Notes: generated by a model not told the origin, from the sequence alone. Counted from the stretch's first letter, positions 1 to 13,732 are shown. The stretch: DNA of 64,000 nucleotides from Brugia malayi (GCF_000002995.4 NW_025062477.1:10326649-10390648), one strand, 5' to 3'. A program made the numbers and translations.

Positions 1-1152
1 ATTTAAATTCCTATTAATAATAGAGTAGTCATAATATTCCATCTGTTAATGATATTTAATTGAAATGTAATGGTATAGAATTATTTAACATAATCAATGC
101 ATCAAATATATCAGAATTTAACTCTTTTAATTATGCAGAAATCATTCATTAATTAATATTTGAAAAATATATATTCGTTTTTTAAAACAACCATAAACAA
201 TTAATTCTATAAACTGACATTATTTTATTACATTCCAAAATCTATGGCTTACTTTCGTTTAATTAATTAATTAATTTCATCTTATTTCAAAATCAATTTC
301 ACCTATTTTGAAAATAATTCATTGGATGTGTCGAGACTTCTCGGTCTTAGCTGAAATTTCATATTTATTACATCTAAAAGACCTCGGTAGGATCTATGAA
401 GATGGTCTATCATATAGCACATTCAGTAGCAGAACTGACTTAGTACTCTCATCATAGGTCTCTTTTAATGCGAACTCGAACCTTCGACATACATTGTTTA
501 ACCATTTGCGCCCCTATGCATTTCACCAAATGCCTAAACTACCGCCTAACACTTTTTAACTAATAATGTTAAAAAAAAAATAAATGAATGAAATGTAATA
601 AATTTTAAATTCAATTTTGTTAATGCTGTAAATATTAATATCTAATTAATTATGTGAGACTATTTTCATTCCTTTTTTTTTCTCTTTTTGAAGCTAATAA
701 AACGTTGAAAATTTAAAAGAAACGATTGAATATACTTGTTTGTAATGTTCAATAGAAAAGAAAAGGAAAAATGGAGATAACATTATCAATTTGAAGTTTT
801 TTTTTTTTTAAACTACCCAAAAAAGTTAATAATAAAACATCGATTACTGAAATAGTCAATAAAATAGAAATGATTATAGCAAATAAATGAAAGAATTTGA
901 TAATATTTGTTTAATGATTAAAATTTAAAAGCTTAATTCAAAAGAAAGTAAGAAATTCATCCGTTTTTAATCATTTCTTTAGCTGATCTTTAAGCTTCCT
1001 TTTTTTTTTCTTTAATAATATTAAAAATTATTAGCAAATTTTTTATTATCGTAAAGTATGAAATTATAAAAAAAGTTAAAGAGGCTAGCAATAATATGAA
1101 TTAACAGTAATTTCAACGATAAAAGTCTTTGTTCAATTAACACTAAGAAACC

Positions 1153-1284
1153 ACAAATAATATGAACTTAAAATTATAAATAATATGAACTTAAAATCAT
1201 AAATAATGTGAACTTAAAATCATAAATAATATGAACTTAAAATCATAAATGATATGAACTTAAAATTATAAATAATATGAATTA
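1153..1284. repeat. 23-bp tandem repeat, about 6 copies
   Basis: Six adjacent copies of a 23-bp unit built on the core AATAATATGAACTTAAAAT, with one or two substitutions per copy (AATAATGTG in one, AATGATATG in another). The last copy is interrupted by ATGAATTAATC. A related single copy occurs just upstream near 1088. It is a simple minisatellite with no coding sense. Confidence 0.85.
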
Positions 1285-1285
1285 A

Positions 1286-1447
1286 TCACCTTACAAAGTA
1301 GAGAAAACGGAAGTAATAATTGCTGAATTAATTTCAGTAATTTGCTGACTTAATTCAATGCAGATATCTTTCAAAAATGTTTGGTCAAACTTCATTCAAA
1401 AAAAAAAAAACGAAAATTGCTTTGTTTACTCCTGCATAGCTTTTATT
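1286..1447 (+). repeat. Dispersed direct repeat, copy 1
   Basis: About 160 bp that recurs in the same orientation at 2476-2638. Shared landmarks in order are a TCACCTTA start, GAGAAAACG, AATAATTGCTGAATTA, AATGCAGATATCTTCC/AAA, ACTTCATTCAAAAAA, and CGAAAATTGCTTTG followed by TACTCCT and CAGCTTTT. Substitutions and small indels separate the copies, so the duplication is not recent. No coding frame runs through it. Confidence 0.8.
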
Positions 1448-2475
1448 TTCAAAATTTTCTGCTTTTTTTTTTCACAGATTTCTTCATCTTACTTTGTATG
1501 AAAAACATTCCTTCTGGAAAAGGATCTGCATAACACTTAAAAATATCTGTAAAAATTTTCCATACCTTTTTGAGATATGTTTTTTAACCTTAACACTGAA
1601 ACATTATTAGCATAGAAAAGTTTTTTTTTTTTTTTTAATACGTGAAACGAAGCACGTTTGCAAACGGTTTGCACGTGGCTCGTAAATGCTTTGTAAATGT
1701 TATTTTATTTTTAATTTAATTAATTTTTAATTTCGAATAATTAATTTTTAATTTCTAATAAATGATCTATAAATGGGATTTTTTGATCCTATCACTACTT
1801 CATAATTAAATGAAATTTAAATCAATTTAATTTAAATCATAATTCAAATTAATCTAGCAAAAAATGTTTATGTACGTACGATTTAAATGCCACAAAAGAG
1901 TAACATAGATGAAGTATTTTCAAATTAAACCAACAAGAGTTCATTTCACTTTTAAAAACATGCTGAAAATACATAAATCATGTCATTTCTTTAACATTTT
2001 ATAGTTTTTACCTGTATCTTTAAAGCAATAAGACAAAATGCTAAATCTTTTTAACTTTATTAATTATTGTAAAAAAAAAAAAACTAATTTTCTAGTTTTA
2101 TAAATATTGTAAAATAAATGTACCCAAATCCTATGCATTTTGTAGAGAATAGCAAGAACCATTCTCTTTTTCTTTGTTCTTATTATCATAACAGACCCGT
2201 CTACATTCACCGTCTAAAGCTTACTGTCTGTGTTCTGTCTCCACCAATATTTCCGTATATCATCGCATGGTGATAGCATGGGAGGCTTTTTCACCGCTGT
2301 CCTCATTGATGTGGCTCACATTTTTTTACCAATTTTAAAGAGATGTTTTCTTATCTTATCTTTAAATCTGTGTGAATATGGTTTATTTAACACATCATTT
2401 TAGCAAATTTATTTTTTTTACTCCATTCTAATCAACTTTATTCTGTCGAACATATAAACGCGTTGCAGTGAATTT

Positions 2476-2638
2476 TCACCTTATAAAGCAGAGAAAACGA
2501 AAGCAATAATTGCTGAATTATTCTCAGTGCAATGCAGATATCTTCCAGAAATTTTTAATCAAAACTTCATTCAAAAAAAGAAAAAAAAAAGCGAAAATTG
2601 CTTTGTGTACTCCTACACAGCTTTTTTTCAATTTTTTT
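2476..2638 (+). repeat. Dispersed direct repeat, copy 2
   Basis: Second copy of the repeat at 1286-1447. It ends about 15 bp before the left arm of the foldback element, so that element may have landed beside or inside a repeat family member. Confidence 0.8.
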
Positions 2639-2653
2639 CACTTTTTTTTTATG

Positions 2654-3256
2654 ATTTAAAATTTCCTAGTACTCAAATTTTGGTGAAATTAATGTAATAA
2701 CAATATTAGCCTATCTATTGCAATGGTTTCAATAGAGCAAAAGGAATTAGTCGATTATTCAAATCATCAATATTCTGCAGTTTTGAGAAACGAAAAGAAT
2801 TTGTCGAATTTTAACACTCTTTCCAATTAATTCTCAAAAATTTTTTACTCGATTACTTATAATATTATTGCTTTCTGACAAGGTGATTTCTGAATGATAA
2901 AACTATTGGGACGATCTTTTACATCTATTTTCTACCATAGTGTTGCAAATCAATGAATAGACTTGAAATTAATTGACTAGCGACAATTATACATTAATCA
3001 AAATGCAAACATAAAAGTAAAGCTGTGATCATTGGCGATCACTCGAAATATTTATGCAACTTTAATGTCATCAAATACTTCTAGAAAATTCCCCTGACCT
3101 ACTTCTGGAAAATTCCTTTGTTCTACTTACTGTGAAATCACTCACAGGCGGTATTATTGAATGAGAGAGCTTTTGGCGGGGATTTTGATGTTTTGCACGT
3201 TCCTCTCTAACTTATATATTGATGTTTTTCGTCTTTTACATATTAAAGTTTAAGTT
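2654..3256 (+). repeat. Left inverted arm of foldback element
   Basis: Reverse complement of 4790-5380. Landmarks shared with the right arm are CTGCAGTTTTGAGAAACG, GTGATCATTGGCGATCACTC and TTTTGGCGGGGATTTTGATG. The arm itself holds smaller palindromes such as GTGATCATTGGCGATCAC. Confidence 0.85.
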
Positions 3257-4369
3257 ATGTTGGTCTTTCATTGTGCTATTTAATTAAAACTATTATTGAA
3301 GATCGATCGAAGCCATTCACTGTCTTTTTCTTTCCCTCTTCCTAGGAAATAATAAATAATAGTTATTTATACCTAAGTGCAATGGCCTATTAGTGGCATA
3401 ACAGTCTATGGGATCGTTTCACTTATTATCTATTTTTCGTTCGTCGTTTTTTATGGTTTATTACCTTATTTCGGTTAATATAGTTGTCATTTGTTTTCAA
3501 GTTTGTTTTTTCACCTTTTCTTTTCTTTTTTTTTGCAATAGAAGTTAAGAGTTTTAAATGTAACAGGTTTATATTTTACTTGTGGTTAACATGTTTTTGA
3601 AAATTTTTATCCTAATTTCTTTGTTGAAGATTTTGGTTTTGAAATTTCGAAATTTATAAATTTTAGTTTCTTTCTTATAATAACTCGGCTTTTTTCCTAA
3701 TTTTTTAAGTTAGCTTTTTTTTCTTTTTTTCTTTTTTTTTTTTTTTGTACAATGTCTTTGCTCAGCAATCCATCTTTTTTTTTTTTTTAAAAAAAAATTT
3801 GTTTTCGTACATTTTTCATTTGTTTATTATATTTATCATTTTACGAAAGCTTTGCTTATTTTATGCATCATGTTGATTAAATCTTAATTTTCGAAAGTTT
3901 TTCTTAAATGTAATATTTTTTTATTCCTTTCTTTTTTTTAAATTTTTTTAAAGCTTGCCAATGTTCAGTTTTTTCTCGGCCCGAATTTTTTTACTCCATT
4001 ATTTGCATGTTTTTTTTTTGTTATTGTTACTCATTAACTGCGTGAATTTTTGGCAAAATGTAATACCAAAAATACGTTTAGCTAGACGTAAAAAAACCAC
4101 TAAGTGGACATTAATGCAAAAAAATGTTTAGCAAAGATGATTATACATTATACATTTTACATTTTTTTCATACAATTTTCAAATATTCAATATTTCAAAT
4201 CTAAATGAATCTGAATGCAAGTAGCAGCAAGTGGTACAAACAAATGAAACCAAAATTGGATGACACATATTAAGGCATGAAAGCATGTCAATAAAACTAC
4301 TGTTGTCATTTACATTAGCTATTTATCACTTTTATCACTTTCTATTGCCACTTCCTATTATTTGCAATC

Positions 4370-4790
4370 ACATGTTACTGTAACCACTTGCGGTCAGCTT
4401 TTATGGTAGCCACTTGCAACCACTTGCTAATGCAACCACATGCTACTGCAACCACTTGCAGCCACCTGCTAATGTAGATACTTGTGGCAATCTGTTAATG
4501 CAACCACATGTTACTGCAATCACTTGCGACCACCTGTTAATGCAGCCACTTGCAGCCACCTGTTACTGCAACTACTTGCGGCCACCCACTTGCACACCGT
4601 TACTGCAACCATTTTCAGCTAACTGGTACGATAACCACTCGTTATCACGTGTTGCGGTAACCACTTGCTGTTGTAGCCGCTTGTGCAGTAGGTGGTTGCA
4701 ACTGTCTTGCCACCAATACAGGCTGGGTATAAATAATAAGGAAGCTACTTGTGGTCACCTGTTAATGTAACCACTTTAAGTAAATGAAGT
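4370..4790 (+). repeat. Degenerate CCACTTGC tandem repeat inside the foldback element
   Basis: A run of imperfect units of roughly 21-27 bp built from ACTGCAACCACTTGC, GCAGCCACCTG and TTAATGCAACCACATG. It is far richer in C and G than the surrounding sequence. The repeat keeps one frame open for 118 codons (4414-4770), giving a Cys/His/Asn-rich pseudo-protein, but the frame is a by-product of the repeat and has no start context or homology I recognise. Confidence 0.8.
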
Positions 4791-5380
4791 AAAACTTAAA
4801 TATGTAAAAGACGAAAAACATCAATATATAAGTTAGAGAGGAACGTACAAAACATCAAAATCCCCGCCAAAAGCTCTCTCATTCAATAATACCGCCTGTG
4901 AGCGATTTCACAGTAAGTAGAACAAAGGAATTTTCCAGAAGTAGGTCAGGGGAATTTTCTAGAAGTATTTGATGACATTAAAGTTGCATAAATATTTCGA
5001 GTGATCGCCAATGATCACAGCTTTACTTTTATGTTTGCATTTTGATTAATGTATAATTGTCGCTAGTCAATTAATTTCAAGTCTATTCATTGATTTGCAA
5101 CACTGTGGTAGAAAATAGATGTAAAAGATCGTCCCAATAGTTTTATCATTCAGAAATCACCTTGTCAGAAAGCAATAATATTATAAGTAATCGAGTAAAA
5201 AATTTTTGAGAATTAATTGGAAAGAGTGTTAAAATTCGACAAATTCTTTTCGTTTCTCAAAACTGCAGAATATTAAAGGTTTGAATAATCGACTAATTCC
5301 TTTTGCTCTATTGAAACCATTGCAATAGATAGGTTATTACATTAATTTTACCAAAATTTGAGTACTAGGAAATCCTAAAT
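4790..5380 (-). repeat. Right inverted arm of foldback element
   Basis: Reverse complement of the left arm at 2654-3256, ending in GAGTACTAGGAAATCC. See the whole-element entry. Confidence 0.85.
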
Positions 5381-8004
5381 TATTCGATGTTTTACAAAAT
5401 TAAAATTTTCTGATCTACTTTCCAAAAGCAGAAAATAAAATACTATGCTTTAATTTTTGAATGAAATTTTAAGTTTGATTTTTTTTAAATTAAATTTTAA
5501 GCAAAAAAATTTTAAAATAAGTTAAATTTTAAATTAAAAAAATAATCTTTTATCCTTCAATTGGATGAAATAATGGAATGGAGTAAAATTTAAAGGAGCA
5601 TTTTCTCTGACTCTACAAATTTTGCAAAACTCACAAAAAATTTACATCCACAAATAACCACTCCTATTTCTATGATATATGAAAATAAAAATTACTTGAA
5701 ATATACTAATGTTTTTTGAAGTAGCACTGTGTAATCCTGCGTTAATTCATTAAACAAATAACAGTTATGTGATCTGTATTGGAACAAATATTAAATAATG
5801 TACTTTTGAAATACGTATTACAATTCAAAGCATAACACATGCATACACTAGATTTTAACCCTAAAAGTAGATTTGTACTACAGATTTCGATTAATATTTT
5901 AGTCATACCTAACTTGCTTGATGCTAGGAGCTTCATTGGGTCCAATAAATGCAGAAGCTATAATGGAATGCGGCTAGTCTGATTTGAGCAATTCAATTAT
6001 TTTACCATCATTTCCGGTTTGTTGTGAATGTTTACCTGATACCGGTTATTTTTATTTACAGAATTAAGGCTTTTGTTTTTTTTCACCTGTCGTCGATTTT
6101 ACTTTCTAGATGAAACAGAGCAATCACAGTGGCTTAAATAACAGTCAACTATTGCTCAGCTTTATTTCAATCTTTGAACTTCATATTCACGTTGAAAACA
6201 AAAACAAAAACAAAATCTGATGACCAAAATTCTATAAGGGCTAATTGAAATTCTGTGAAGGTTAGTGGGTTTTTTTTTATTATGGAAAGGTTCTTACACT
6301 TTCTGATCTCGGTGTAATGTTTCTGATCTCGATCTCGGAGTAACTTGATAGCGAAATTGCATAGGGATATTTTAATGTATCTTTATTAACAGATACAAAT
6401 AAAAAGAGTGTGTATAAAGGAAGGTAAACGAAGAGGAAGAAGTAAAATTAAGGGTCATTCAGCAAATAGAATTAGTTGTTAAGGGGATGATCAACTGATA
6501 CATATACATAATATATTATATAAATATATGTTTTCAAAATGTGCACCAAAGCATAACAATGCATAACTAATGCTAACAAAAATAAGTGAAACTAGGAAAA
6601 TAACTGTTTTGTATAAAAAATACAAACAGAACAATTAAGTAAGTTTATATTAAATTACCAATAAAAAAAAATCGAAGGAAAGAAATTGATTATTAAAATA
6701 TTTGACAAAATAATTGAAGCAATGACCTAAACAGTGGAAATTGAATTATAAAGGCGAAGTAAAAAATTAAAAACAAAAATCTGGCGACTATCAATAGTGA
6801 TTTAGTTAGATAGCAAAGAAATAGAAAAACTGTTCCAATATTACCTAATTTAATTCAGAAATTTCTCAAAAATTTATTAAATTTTGAAATCTAACAAAAA
6901 CATTCACCATCAAGACTTTGTTTTTATTTCTTAAAATAAATTTCTATTTATTAAGTTTTTCAAATAAAAAATTAGAAATTTTAAAAACGAAGTTTATTAA
7001 AATGTTAACATACTTAAACTTAAGGAAATGAAACTTACAAAAATAAAGCTTTTTTTTTTTTGATGATTTGTTAAGTAGATTTGTTAAATTAAATTTAAAT
7101 ATAAACAAATGCACCACAATATTAGCTAGGAAGCTCAATCAACTAATTAATTAAACTCAAGAAAATTAACATACTGAAGCATCAAAAAATTTTTTTGACT
7201 GAAATACTGAATTATAACCAATGGAATATATTTAATGTCAAAACTGAATGATATGATTGCATATATGGAAACTTATGTTGGGATTACTTACTTTATTCAT
7301 CAAATATTATTAATATTAAAAATGTTCGCGATGGGTTTGATTTCAAAAAATAAAAACAATCTTAGTCAAAGAAACAATCTACTCTGATTAAGTTTGAATT
7401 ATGTTTGGAGAAAAAAACTACGAAGCATTAATCTCAACAAATTTTAATTTTTGCTGAACTTAGAAACGATAAATTTGAATTGGTAAAATCTGAATTAACT
7501 TTTCCAAAATTACTAAACGAAGGCCTCTAAAATTATTAGGAAAAAAACTATCAAATTCATCCTAGAAACTGTGAAAACTTCGATTTCAGGTTATTATTGT
7601 AGTCCAAATTAAATGTTGAACTCAGGATTAGTCTTATCATTTAACAATGGATTAACTTCGAATTCTGATAAAATCCAAACAGAAAACTTAATTAACTAAT
7701 TGACTTCTTTGCTATGTATACTAATCGAAATAAAATGATTACTTATAACAATAAATGAGTACTCACAGAACAATTAATTAATTTAACCTCGATATTTCAA
7801 TGACATAATCTTTTCTTTATATTAAAAATCAAAAATTTCCATTGCTGTTCTATCCTTTCTTTCTCAATTTTTTGACTAAATATCTAATTTTTGCTTCAAA
7901 ACTCTGATCTTTTAATTAATTAATTAATCTTCTTATTTTATACAAACGGTATTTTTTTTTTTATAAATCCTAGAAAAAATAACCTTTAATTAAGTTTAAA
8001 ATTT

Positions 8005-8062
8005 CAAAATGGTACTATTCCTTTTCTTCAGGTGATAATTAACTATTCCTTTTCTTCAGGTG
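8005..8062. repeat. 29-bp exact tandem duplication
   Basis: The segment containing ACTATTCCTTTTCTTCAGG and GTGATAATTA is present twice in direct succession, with no mismatch I can see over the 29-bp unit. It lies in gene-free sequence. Confidence 0.75.
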
Positions 8063-11000
8063 ATAATTACTTTGTCATTATAAACTAATGCGCTACATAA
8101 ATTTATTATCCATAATAACAAATGATTTTTTAGTGGTAAATTAATACTGCATGTAATTTAAGTAGTACCAATTTATTATGGCTGATGTAACTCAGCCATA
8201 GTTTGATTGAAATTTATTAAGACAAAGTAATCACTTGAAAGAAAGAGTAGAAAATGACGATGAGTTTTAGCAAAAAGCTAATTTTGTGACAGATATAATT
8301 AGATTAATTGTTTATAGAATAATTTTAGTGGTACTACTTAATTAATTAGCATTTAGGAATAACTCTAAACATAAGCTAGTTTTGTTGTTGTTGTTGTTTG
8401 TTCTTTAAAATTTACGACAAATAAACAGTCTACTGATTTAGTTTTAGTTTAATTTGAAATACAAATTTAATAAATAGTATTTTAATTCATTTTTTTGTTT
8501 TTAATTATCCTTTTTTGTTCCTTGCATACATTATTGCTTTTTTTAAATCTCTATCCTGAAAAAAAAAAAAAAAAAAAAAAAAAAAAGCACGAAATAAATA
8601 TATTTGCATGCAGTAAGAAATTGTAGCAAACAATTTAACTACTTGCATAATTTCACTTATTCGAATTTCTTACTTAAAATATATTATAATCCTCGCAAAG
8701 TAGAAAAAATGGAAAAAAAAAAAATAAATTTATTGATAATAGTCAAGTATTAACGATGGTAATTACTTGAACTTTCCCGATAATTGTTTGCTGTATCTGT
8801 CATATATCATTGTCAACATTTGATTGTTACCTTTAGATGGAAATAATTTTTGAAAGAAATTAATTGGAGAAAAAAGAGGACAAAAAAAAAAAAAGAAAAG
8901 AAAAATGCATTTCAAATAGATTGAAATTTCCTCATTCATCACAGAAATCTCACTACATATTCATTATCATACCAGATGGTTGTCCTCAATTTACCTTTTT
9001 GATCAAAAATCAACATTTTCTTATTTTTAAAAACTAATTAATATGCTTGTGTTTTCGTTTTTTTGCTTTGTCAGTAAATAAGTTTTAATTTTATTTGATG
9101 AAATATTTATTTGTAAAAGTTTTATACTTTAATTCAATTTTTTTTTTCTATCAATAAGCATTTAAAATTAAATAACTTATAATATTTTTATTTATCTAAT
9201 TATTTATGCAATATTCGTATGTATTGTTTGGTGAAATAAATTAACAAATGCATTTCTAAAATTATCTTTTAACCGTAAAAAAAAAAAAAAAAATAAATTG
9301 GGAAGGAAAGATTAATTGTAGAAGTGAAAATTTACATTTCAATGCCAAATTGATTACATAAATTCAAAAAAACATCTCAAATTAAGCAATTAATTAAATT
9401 AAATCTTTCCTATGTCAACAATTCATTTTTTCTCGTATCATTCGCCTAATTTGTAATGTTTCGAACATTTTGGACAAAAAAAAACGAAAAAACATCAATT
9501 ATTGTATTATTATTAATACTATTTATTACTATTACTTATTATTATTGTTATTAATAATAATTATTAATGATAATAATTATTATTACTGTAGTTGTTTTTG
9601 CTATCATTATTATTATTATTATTTCTGTGAATAGTAATATTAAGAGTAATATTCTTTTTTTTAATATTGTTCTGATATTGCCCCATAAATTAATTAAAGA
9701 AACGAATGAAACCACCAACAATATAAGCTTTGTGCCATTTTTTTAATTAGTTAATTTCATTTCATTTCATTTCAATTCAATTCAATTCATTAAATCCACT
9801 TTTCGCTTTTCGTAACAGAACAGGATTGACCGGTTTGATTGATGGAAGATCCGTATCTCTCAAATGTTTCAGGATTCTCAAATACAATTAAACCTCAAAT
9901 AAGTAAGTATTTCACAAATTTTGTTCTTCTATTTTTTCCAAAATATTGAAGTAAATAATTTTAAAAAAATTTGCTATGAAATCCAAATGAATACTAACTC
10001 TGTATGGAAAAATCAACGTAAAGAAAAATCAATGGAATCGCAGTGAACTCAACTAAAATCTATTTCAATTAACGAGTAAACGGAATTTTTTTTTTTTTCA
10101 AAACTTTATTAAAAAAAAATAAAAAATAAAGTCAAAAATTTTGCAAAGAAAAAAAAAAATTTAATTAAATTTTATCAAAAACTGACCAATAGAAGACAAA
10201 TCAATCATCTCTCTTCGATCTCATCCATTCCTATAAATCTATTTTTAATTAATTTTCATCAATTATTGTTGATGAAACTATCTAACATAATATGAATTCA
10301 AGTGAAGATTCAATAACTTCAATGGGTCAATCAGAAATAATTTAGGAGAATCAAATGAAAATTGAAAAATTCAATGAATTCAGCAAAAATTCGACAAATT
10401 CAATGAATTTAACCAGAATTTTAATAGATTAATCAAAAAATTCGATAAATTTATTTAGCAATACTTTTTGTTGAAATAATTTATTGAAATATTTTAATTT
10501 TCTCAAAAAAATTTTTTTTGTCATTTTCCGAAAAAAAAAAAAGAGAAAGAAAGAAGGAAAAATACTAAAGCAAACAAAATTGTTAGTATATATTCTTACA
10601 CAAAAAAAAGCTCATTCTTTTTAAAAGATTGAAAAAAAAAAATTTTTTTTTTTCCTTTTTGTTTCGATTTGTTGTTGATAGATTTGAAAATTTTTCAATA
10701 GAGTATTAAGAAAAAAAAAAAAAAAAGAAAGAAGCAAAGAAGAATTTTTGTCGAATTATTTTAGATTTATTTTTACAAAAGAAAAAGAAAATTAAGAGAG
10801 GAAAGAAGGGAGAGCAAAAGGGAGAAGAGGAAGAGGAAAGAGAAAGATGAAAAGAAAAGGAAGTGAATTTTAAATGAAAAGGAAATGCTAAATTCATCGA
10901 TGAGAGGTTAGAAAAAAAATTATTTGAAAAGAGAGGCAAACAAATTACTTTATTTGAATAAATCATCGATGAATAATTTTTTTTTTTTTGAAATTATTTG

Positions 11001-11101
11001 TTCAGAAGAAATGCGCATTGTAATTTGTAAAAAAAAGGATACTTTATTTTTTTTTTTTCTTTTAAAATACTTTTTGAAATTATGAAAGAAAGATGAATTG
11101 A

Positions 11102-11130
11102 ATTGTACATGAATTATATTCATGTACAAT
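11102..11130. repeat. Perfect 13-bp palindrome
   Basis: ATTGTACATGAAT, a three-base spacer TAT, then the exact reverse complement ATTCATGTACAAT. It would form a tight hairpin. It lies in gene-free sequence and is not followed by a recognisable gene. Confidence 0.8.
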
Positions 11131-13019
11131 ATTCTTATATAATTAGTCATTTTCAATTATTTGTTCGTTTGCTTAAAAAATTATTATAAAATTTTGATGT
11201 GTAATCCATTTTTTCTCTTTTTTTTTTCTTTCTTTTTTCTAAATGTTTTCTAAATTACAATTTCGATTTGGAATTTCTTTTTTCCTTTTTATTTGCAACC
11301 GTTGTTTGTTTTTTTTTTCTTTTTTCAATCGATACTTTTTGAAATTTTCATACATTTTCACTTTTTTTTTTTTCTATTTAAAATATTTGATGGCGAACTT
11401 TTTGTAAAAGAATTTTGTTATATTCCTTTTTTTTTTTTACTTTTACTTTTTTAAATTAAAATTTGAAGTTAATTGAAAAAAAAAATTAAAGTAATATGTA
11501 TTGTTTAAGTTAGCAAAATTGTACTGTATTTTTTTCAAATTTTCATATGAAAAATTTCTTTTTTTTAATTTCTTCATTCTTCAATAATCATTTTTCAAGT
11601 TAGTAAAGTAAAATAATTTTTTACTCAAATAGGCGTAAATTGATAAATGATTGTTAAATTGGCGTGCATAACGCCTATTAAACAACATAGCGCATCTATC
11701 TTTTTATGTTAAAGTATTTTTATTTATTTTTTTATTTTTTGTTGTTTTTAAAATTTGCTTATTTTCAGCATAAAGAAAAAAAGGACGAAGGTAGCAATTG
11801 TTTTCTTGATAGGAGACAAAAACAAGAGAGATTAAAAAATGATCTCATTTTATATTTTGAAAAGAAAAATGAGAAAAAAAAATAACAAACAAAGAAAATA
11901 TTTGCATTAAAAAAAAAACGAATTGAATTTTTTAATTTTAATTTCAAATAATTTAACCAATAAAATTTTGAATGACACCATCAAATAGAATGTGTTGTGC
12001 TCAGACCAGCTTAGATTTCATTGAATATTATTTATGCAATTATTACTCACAAATTTTGATTGAAAAATACAAAAAAATGTTTTTAGAATAATATATTTCT
12101 CGATTGATTACTTTCAAATGCAATAAATTTAATTAAAAATTGTAAACCATTTATGACATAATTTTAACATTTATGTATTTTAACATTGTTCTCAAACAAT
12201 TGTACAGTTGTTGGGTCAATTTTTGCGATATAAATTTTTTTCAAATTTATTCATTATATAATCATTTATTAACCAACTAAACTGTCTGTAATAAATACGA
12301 GAATTATTTAGTTCTTTTTTTTTTTTTTAAATTCATCATTTCTTACCAATTTTTCATAAAAAAGAGAACAAAATTTGTTAGCAATTTCTAAGGGTTTTAT
12401 TCTGAAATTATATTTTAAAAGAAAAGGAATCAGAAATTATTTGCATATTTTAAAATATACCATTTAAAAAAAAAAAAAAAAAAAAAAAGGACAAATGGAT
12501 ATTGTCAACGATATAACACATCAGAATAGCAAATGACTCTGTAATGCTTCTTCTCTTGCCAATTCTAGAGGAAAATGATTTGAAGTCTTTTTGGCTAACC
12601 ATAATTTATGATTAATTTAAATTTTTCTTTTGATTAGAAAATTTTTTTATGCTTAAAATAAGATTGCATTTCCTGCCATTTTGATTTCGATTTATTCATC
12701 ATTTCATGCTTTCTGAAATTAAAAATGCAAAAAAAAAGTGATTAAAATTTTGATTGTCTCATTTAAAGATTTGAAATTTATCAATCAAATTTGATTAAAG
12801 ACAAGAAATAGCAAAGCAGTGAATAAAAAGTTTGAATTAAATAATGTTTAAATGTAAGCACTTAGTATTTACTCCAACATTACATTTGTTCATCTCCATC
12901 AGTTAAACTTTCCAATCCCATTTGTGTACTTAAATGAGAGAACTTAAACCAAAACTAATTAAAAAAATAAATCCCAAAAGTTTTAGGCTTAATCAGTCAA
13001 AAAATATCAAAATATATAT

Positions 13020-13732
13020 TATCATTATTATTTCAATTAATGGCTATTATCAGTAATAATAATAATATTGTTATTACTACTGGCGGTGGCAATAATAATA
13101 ATAATAATAATAAAATAAAGGGTAAAGGTCAGAGAAAAAAAAATATAGAACAAAGGTTAAATAATGAAGAACGAAGACCAAAGATATTTCAGTAAATGAA
13201 ATAAAAATTCATAGCAAGCAGATTATAAATTAGAAATTAAAGGTGGAATTAAGAAATGAACAAAGAATTAGTAATAAAGGATAAAGCTTAATTAGTAAAG
13301 AATAAAGAATAAATCGAGAGCAGAGACTGTCGATTAAAGAATAAATGATTAAATGAGGAATAGAGGATGAACAGATATGAGTAAGAAACAAAGAATAAGA
13401 ATTGAAAGAGTAAGAAATAAGAAATCAAGACTAAAAAAGGTTAAAGGTTAAAGAATGAAGATTTGCTAAATAAATAATGAAGAGCAAAAAAAAAAAAAAG
13501 AATAAAGATTAAAGAACAATGAATACAGAACAAAGAATAAAAAATAGATTAAAGATTAAAATGAATAGTTAAAAAAAGATAAAAATTAAACAATATGGAA
13601 TAAAATTAATGATTAAAGAGCATTGAATGAAAATTACAAATTAACAACGAAGGAAGAAGGAATAAAGAATAAAATTGAGTATAATAATAATAATAATATC
13701 AGTAATTGTAGTGAAAATAATAATGATCATAT

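Larger units (their letters stand above)
2654..5380. mobile_element. Foldback-type element with ~600-bp inverted arms
   Basis: The left arm (about 2654-3256) and right arm (about 4790-5380) are reverse complements with only scattered mismatches and one 9-base insertion in the left arm. Outer termini read ATTTCCTAGTACTCAAATTT and its complement; inner ends converge near CTTTTACATATT. The roughly 1.5-kb centre carries no transposase-like frame, only T-rich sequence and a degenerate tandem repeat (4370-4790). Long inverted arms without coding capacity fit a non-autonomous foldback or MITE-like DNA transposon. The near-identity of the arms implies recent insertion or arm homogenisation. No clear target-site duplication is visible, so the exact ends are uncertain. 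Confidence 0.75.

Noticed and set aside
4414..4770. 118-codon Cys/His-rich frame, zinc-finger-like at a glance
   Set aside because: It is produced by a tandem DNA repeat; spacing of Cys and His follows the repeat and not a finger motif.
5742..5945. Minus-strand 67-codon frame with several Cys
   Set aside because: Isolated, no splice sites that extend it, no recognised motif.
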